In this document: piece by piece, positions 61,901-64,000 of the stretch
Numbering within the stretch: the stretch's first letter is position 1
Layout of the letters: each line of letters begins with the position of its first letter
Source: Trematomus loennbergii
Taxonomy: Eukaryota > Chordata > Actinopteri > Perciformes > Nototheniidae
Direction: 5' to 3'
Length of the DNA: 64,000 nt
NCBI GenBank assembly: GCA_012861695.1
Contig: JAAOOA010000002.1
Span: forward strand, 36,225,244 to 36,289,243
The notes under the pieces: model-generated
What the model was told of the DNA's origin: nothing
Seen by the model: the letters and a program-made list of their open reading frames with translations, nothing else
The model's database searches: none
Made by a program: the position numbers and the translations under genes

Positions 61901-64000
61901 AGAATCTAACAAATAAGAAATGTGTTCAGAAATAAATATGCCTCTTCACTTTAAAGTAGTGCCTCTAGATGTTTCTGAACCTGTTGGGGTCTACCACACA
62001 TTTCTGAAGTCTCACAATACTTCAAATATATGCAGGCACTCTTTGTAGTTTTTGCAATTTAAGAGTTGCTGCTACAGACTTCAGTTGTTGGAAGTAAGGT
62101 GGCCTGCCTACTTTTTTTACTTTCATTAGACTTTCCTTTAAAACTGAAGCATCTGTCTTTCATCTATACCTTGCATCTGGAGGTGATTAGCATCAAACCA
62201 TTTAAGGAGGGTCCCAGAAAAGGCGAAATGAGCAGAGGAGAGATATTGTGCAGCTAAGGAAAAAAAGGTAGCACTACGTAGAGCAGAATGGAGTGAAGCT
62301 TTATTCAAGACCAGAGAGGCAAATCTACTTTTTCAGCTTTTAAATGATTCATGCAGGTCAATAATAAAAAACTAATTATTGCAAATATGACAAAAAGTGC
62401 CACTTAGGGCAAGGAATAGAAGTAGAAACACAGATGTATTTTCCCCATAAAAAGATTATTTGTAGGGTACTACTGTGTGTCTACAGGCAAATCCGGGGTC
62501 ATCAGGAAGGAATGTGACTTTTACACCTTGAAAACAAGTTAACAGTGTTTTTAAACAGCCCTCTGGTGTCCTACTAACCCAGGCAATTTTTGATATAAGC
62601 CATGATCCCAATGTGTAGGATTTAATCTGTAGCTTTTATTCAAAATGTCCTGAAAAAGGACAAAAAAAGAAAACATTTTTGAAAAGCACATGGGTAAAAA
62701 TGTTAGCAGGGGGTCCTGAGAGAGGTCCCTGTGCCAGACATGTTGTTGACCTTGGTGTGGGCTCACAGCTGGGGAGGACTCTACCATTATGTGCAGCATT
62801 TGCCACCACTTGTGCACAATATCAAGGGGGATACTCACCGAAAGTTCTACTTTGGCTATAAAAATAAACATGACAAAAAAAGTGTATGGATGTAGTGGTT
62901 TGTGTGGCGTTAACCCTTGGCCATCTGGAATGAGGCAGCTCAGTAACCCGTCTGAGAGGCTCCTGCTAAAAACATTAGCCTGTTTATTTTCCAAAGGTCA
63001 AATGGGAGAAACAACCCTGCCCCTGTTTTCGTATGCATGCTGACCACTGATTATCCAATGGAAAGAAAATAATACGGAAAATTGCATTGAGCTCTTTGTA
63101 TTGAAGAATAATCATTTTAAATGACAATATCAAAACAACATGTGTATTATTTAAAACAAACAAGTGGGTTGGAAGAGCCAGCCTTTAACCTAGGTTTAGT
63201 GTTTCTAATGGATGAACAATTGTTTGCGGATAGCTGGCTTGTAAATAGAGAATTCTAGATGGATTGGAAAACAAACACTTCACCCTTTTTCCAGGGGGCA
63301 TTGTTCAAATAAATCCTCATTTATACCACAGTAATGTAAGAAAGTGCTTTACAAATGCAGCATTTTCAAATATGACTTCAGCCCTAGCCGTGATGATTAA
63401 CTCCCACTTCATTCTACATCAGCACACAGAGTTGAGCGTCAGAATACCTCTGAAGTAATTCAACAAACCCAAACCACCACAAAGAAGACAGTCAGGCAAG
63501 TTAAAAGCATAAAAGCCTCCGGGATGTGGCCAGTGTGGGAGGTGAATTGATGCTCGAAGTTCGATGAGTGGATCCACTCTCACGAGACATCCGCCAAGGG
63601 AAGTGACCCTGCTTCTGACACCCGTGGAGCAGGTCCTCGGCTCCGTGTCAGCTTGTCATCCCTTTCACAACCATCCAATAGCAGTGCTGATCTCTGGTCT
63701 GCTGAGGCAGGCCAGGCGCTGCATCCCAGGGTCTGGGTAGGTGGGAGGGGAGCCAATATGAACTATACACAGCGTGTGTGGGTGCAGGAGCACGGACGTG
63801 GCCTAGGCTAATGCTACAGCTGCCTGCAGTGGGTGGGAGAAGGCCTACTGAGCATGGCATGCACAAACACAGCGCAGGTGCAGTTTAAGAGCCAGATTGG
63901 ACCCTGATTCCAAGAGATCCACAAGCCCGTTTGATGAGGTCTATGGAGTGATTCAACGCCGGAGTTCTTCCTCTTTTCTCTGTGTGAGCCAGGTGTACAG
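58969..64000. other. Remainder of dchs1 intron, nothing recognised
   Basis: Five kilobases without long frames or recognisable exons. It becomes somewhat GC-richer from about 63500. No splice-supported cadherin coding sequence seen. Confidence 0.5.

Overview
The window is nuclear DNA from a ray-finned fish, probably a percomorph teleost. It contains split genes with GT-AG introns, a DIRS-type tyrosine-recombinase retroelement, Ty3/gypsy remnants, tRNA-derived SINEs, many cut-and-paste DNA transposon relics and long CA/GT microsatellites. No bacterial or viral gene organisation is present. The species cannot be named from the sequence alone.

Two protein-coding genes are well supported, both on the minus strand. 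(1) arfip2 (arfaptin-2), 3898-9091: eight coding exons, about 369 residues, complete from ATG to stop. (2) A dachsous-type giant cadherin, best matched to dchs1, 36959-54025: nineteen exons giving about 2,680 C-terminal residues (roughly 21 cadherin repeats, one membrane helix, and a cytoplasmic tail ending at the stop). Its N-terminal part must lie beyond position 64000. ARFIP2 and DCHS1 are also neighbours on human 11p15.4, so the pairing looks like conserved linkage. Arfaptin-2 is a BAR-domain effector of Arf/Arl1/Rac GTPases at the trans-Golgi. Dachsous is the Fat-binding protocadherin of planar polarity and growth control. No joint function is implied.

Layout: 1-1060 DIRS-like retroelement 3' part; 1450-2545 tandem repeat array; 3898-9101 arfip2, with a 368-bp TTAA-flanked MITE in an intron; about 9709-9800 probable arfip2 5' exon and promoter; 9.8-37 kb gene-poor spacer with a broken Ty3/gypsy piece (14.3-15.6 kb), a complete transposon with a 7-bp target duplication (15632-17183), hAT-like and piggyBac-like relics (17.7-20.4 kb), an inverted repeat pair (23.5-25.1 kb), a TIR element (26.25-26.82 kb), an isolated cysteine-rich ORF (29.85-30.07 kb) and a second copy of the TTAA MITE (34.5-34.9 kb); 36.96-54.03 kb dchs1 exons; 54.03-64 kb a large dchs1 intron containing a nested hAT-like element.

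Reading the exons in phase exposes single-base frame breaks in both genes, mostly in short homopolymers, while every splice site examined is intact. This looks more like base-calling error in the assembly than gene decay, but it means naive translation truncates both proteins. I did not find a convincing novel biological system. The most checkable curiosities are the frameshift pattern, the paired TTAA MITEs with a palindromic core, a perfect 23-bp hairpin in an arfip2 intron, the transposon with a 7-bp duplication and the isolated Cys-rich ORF.
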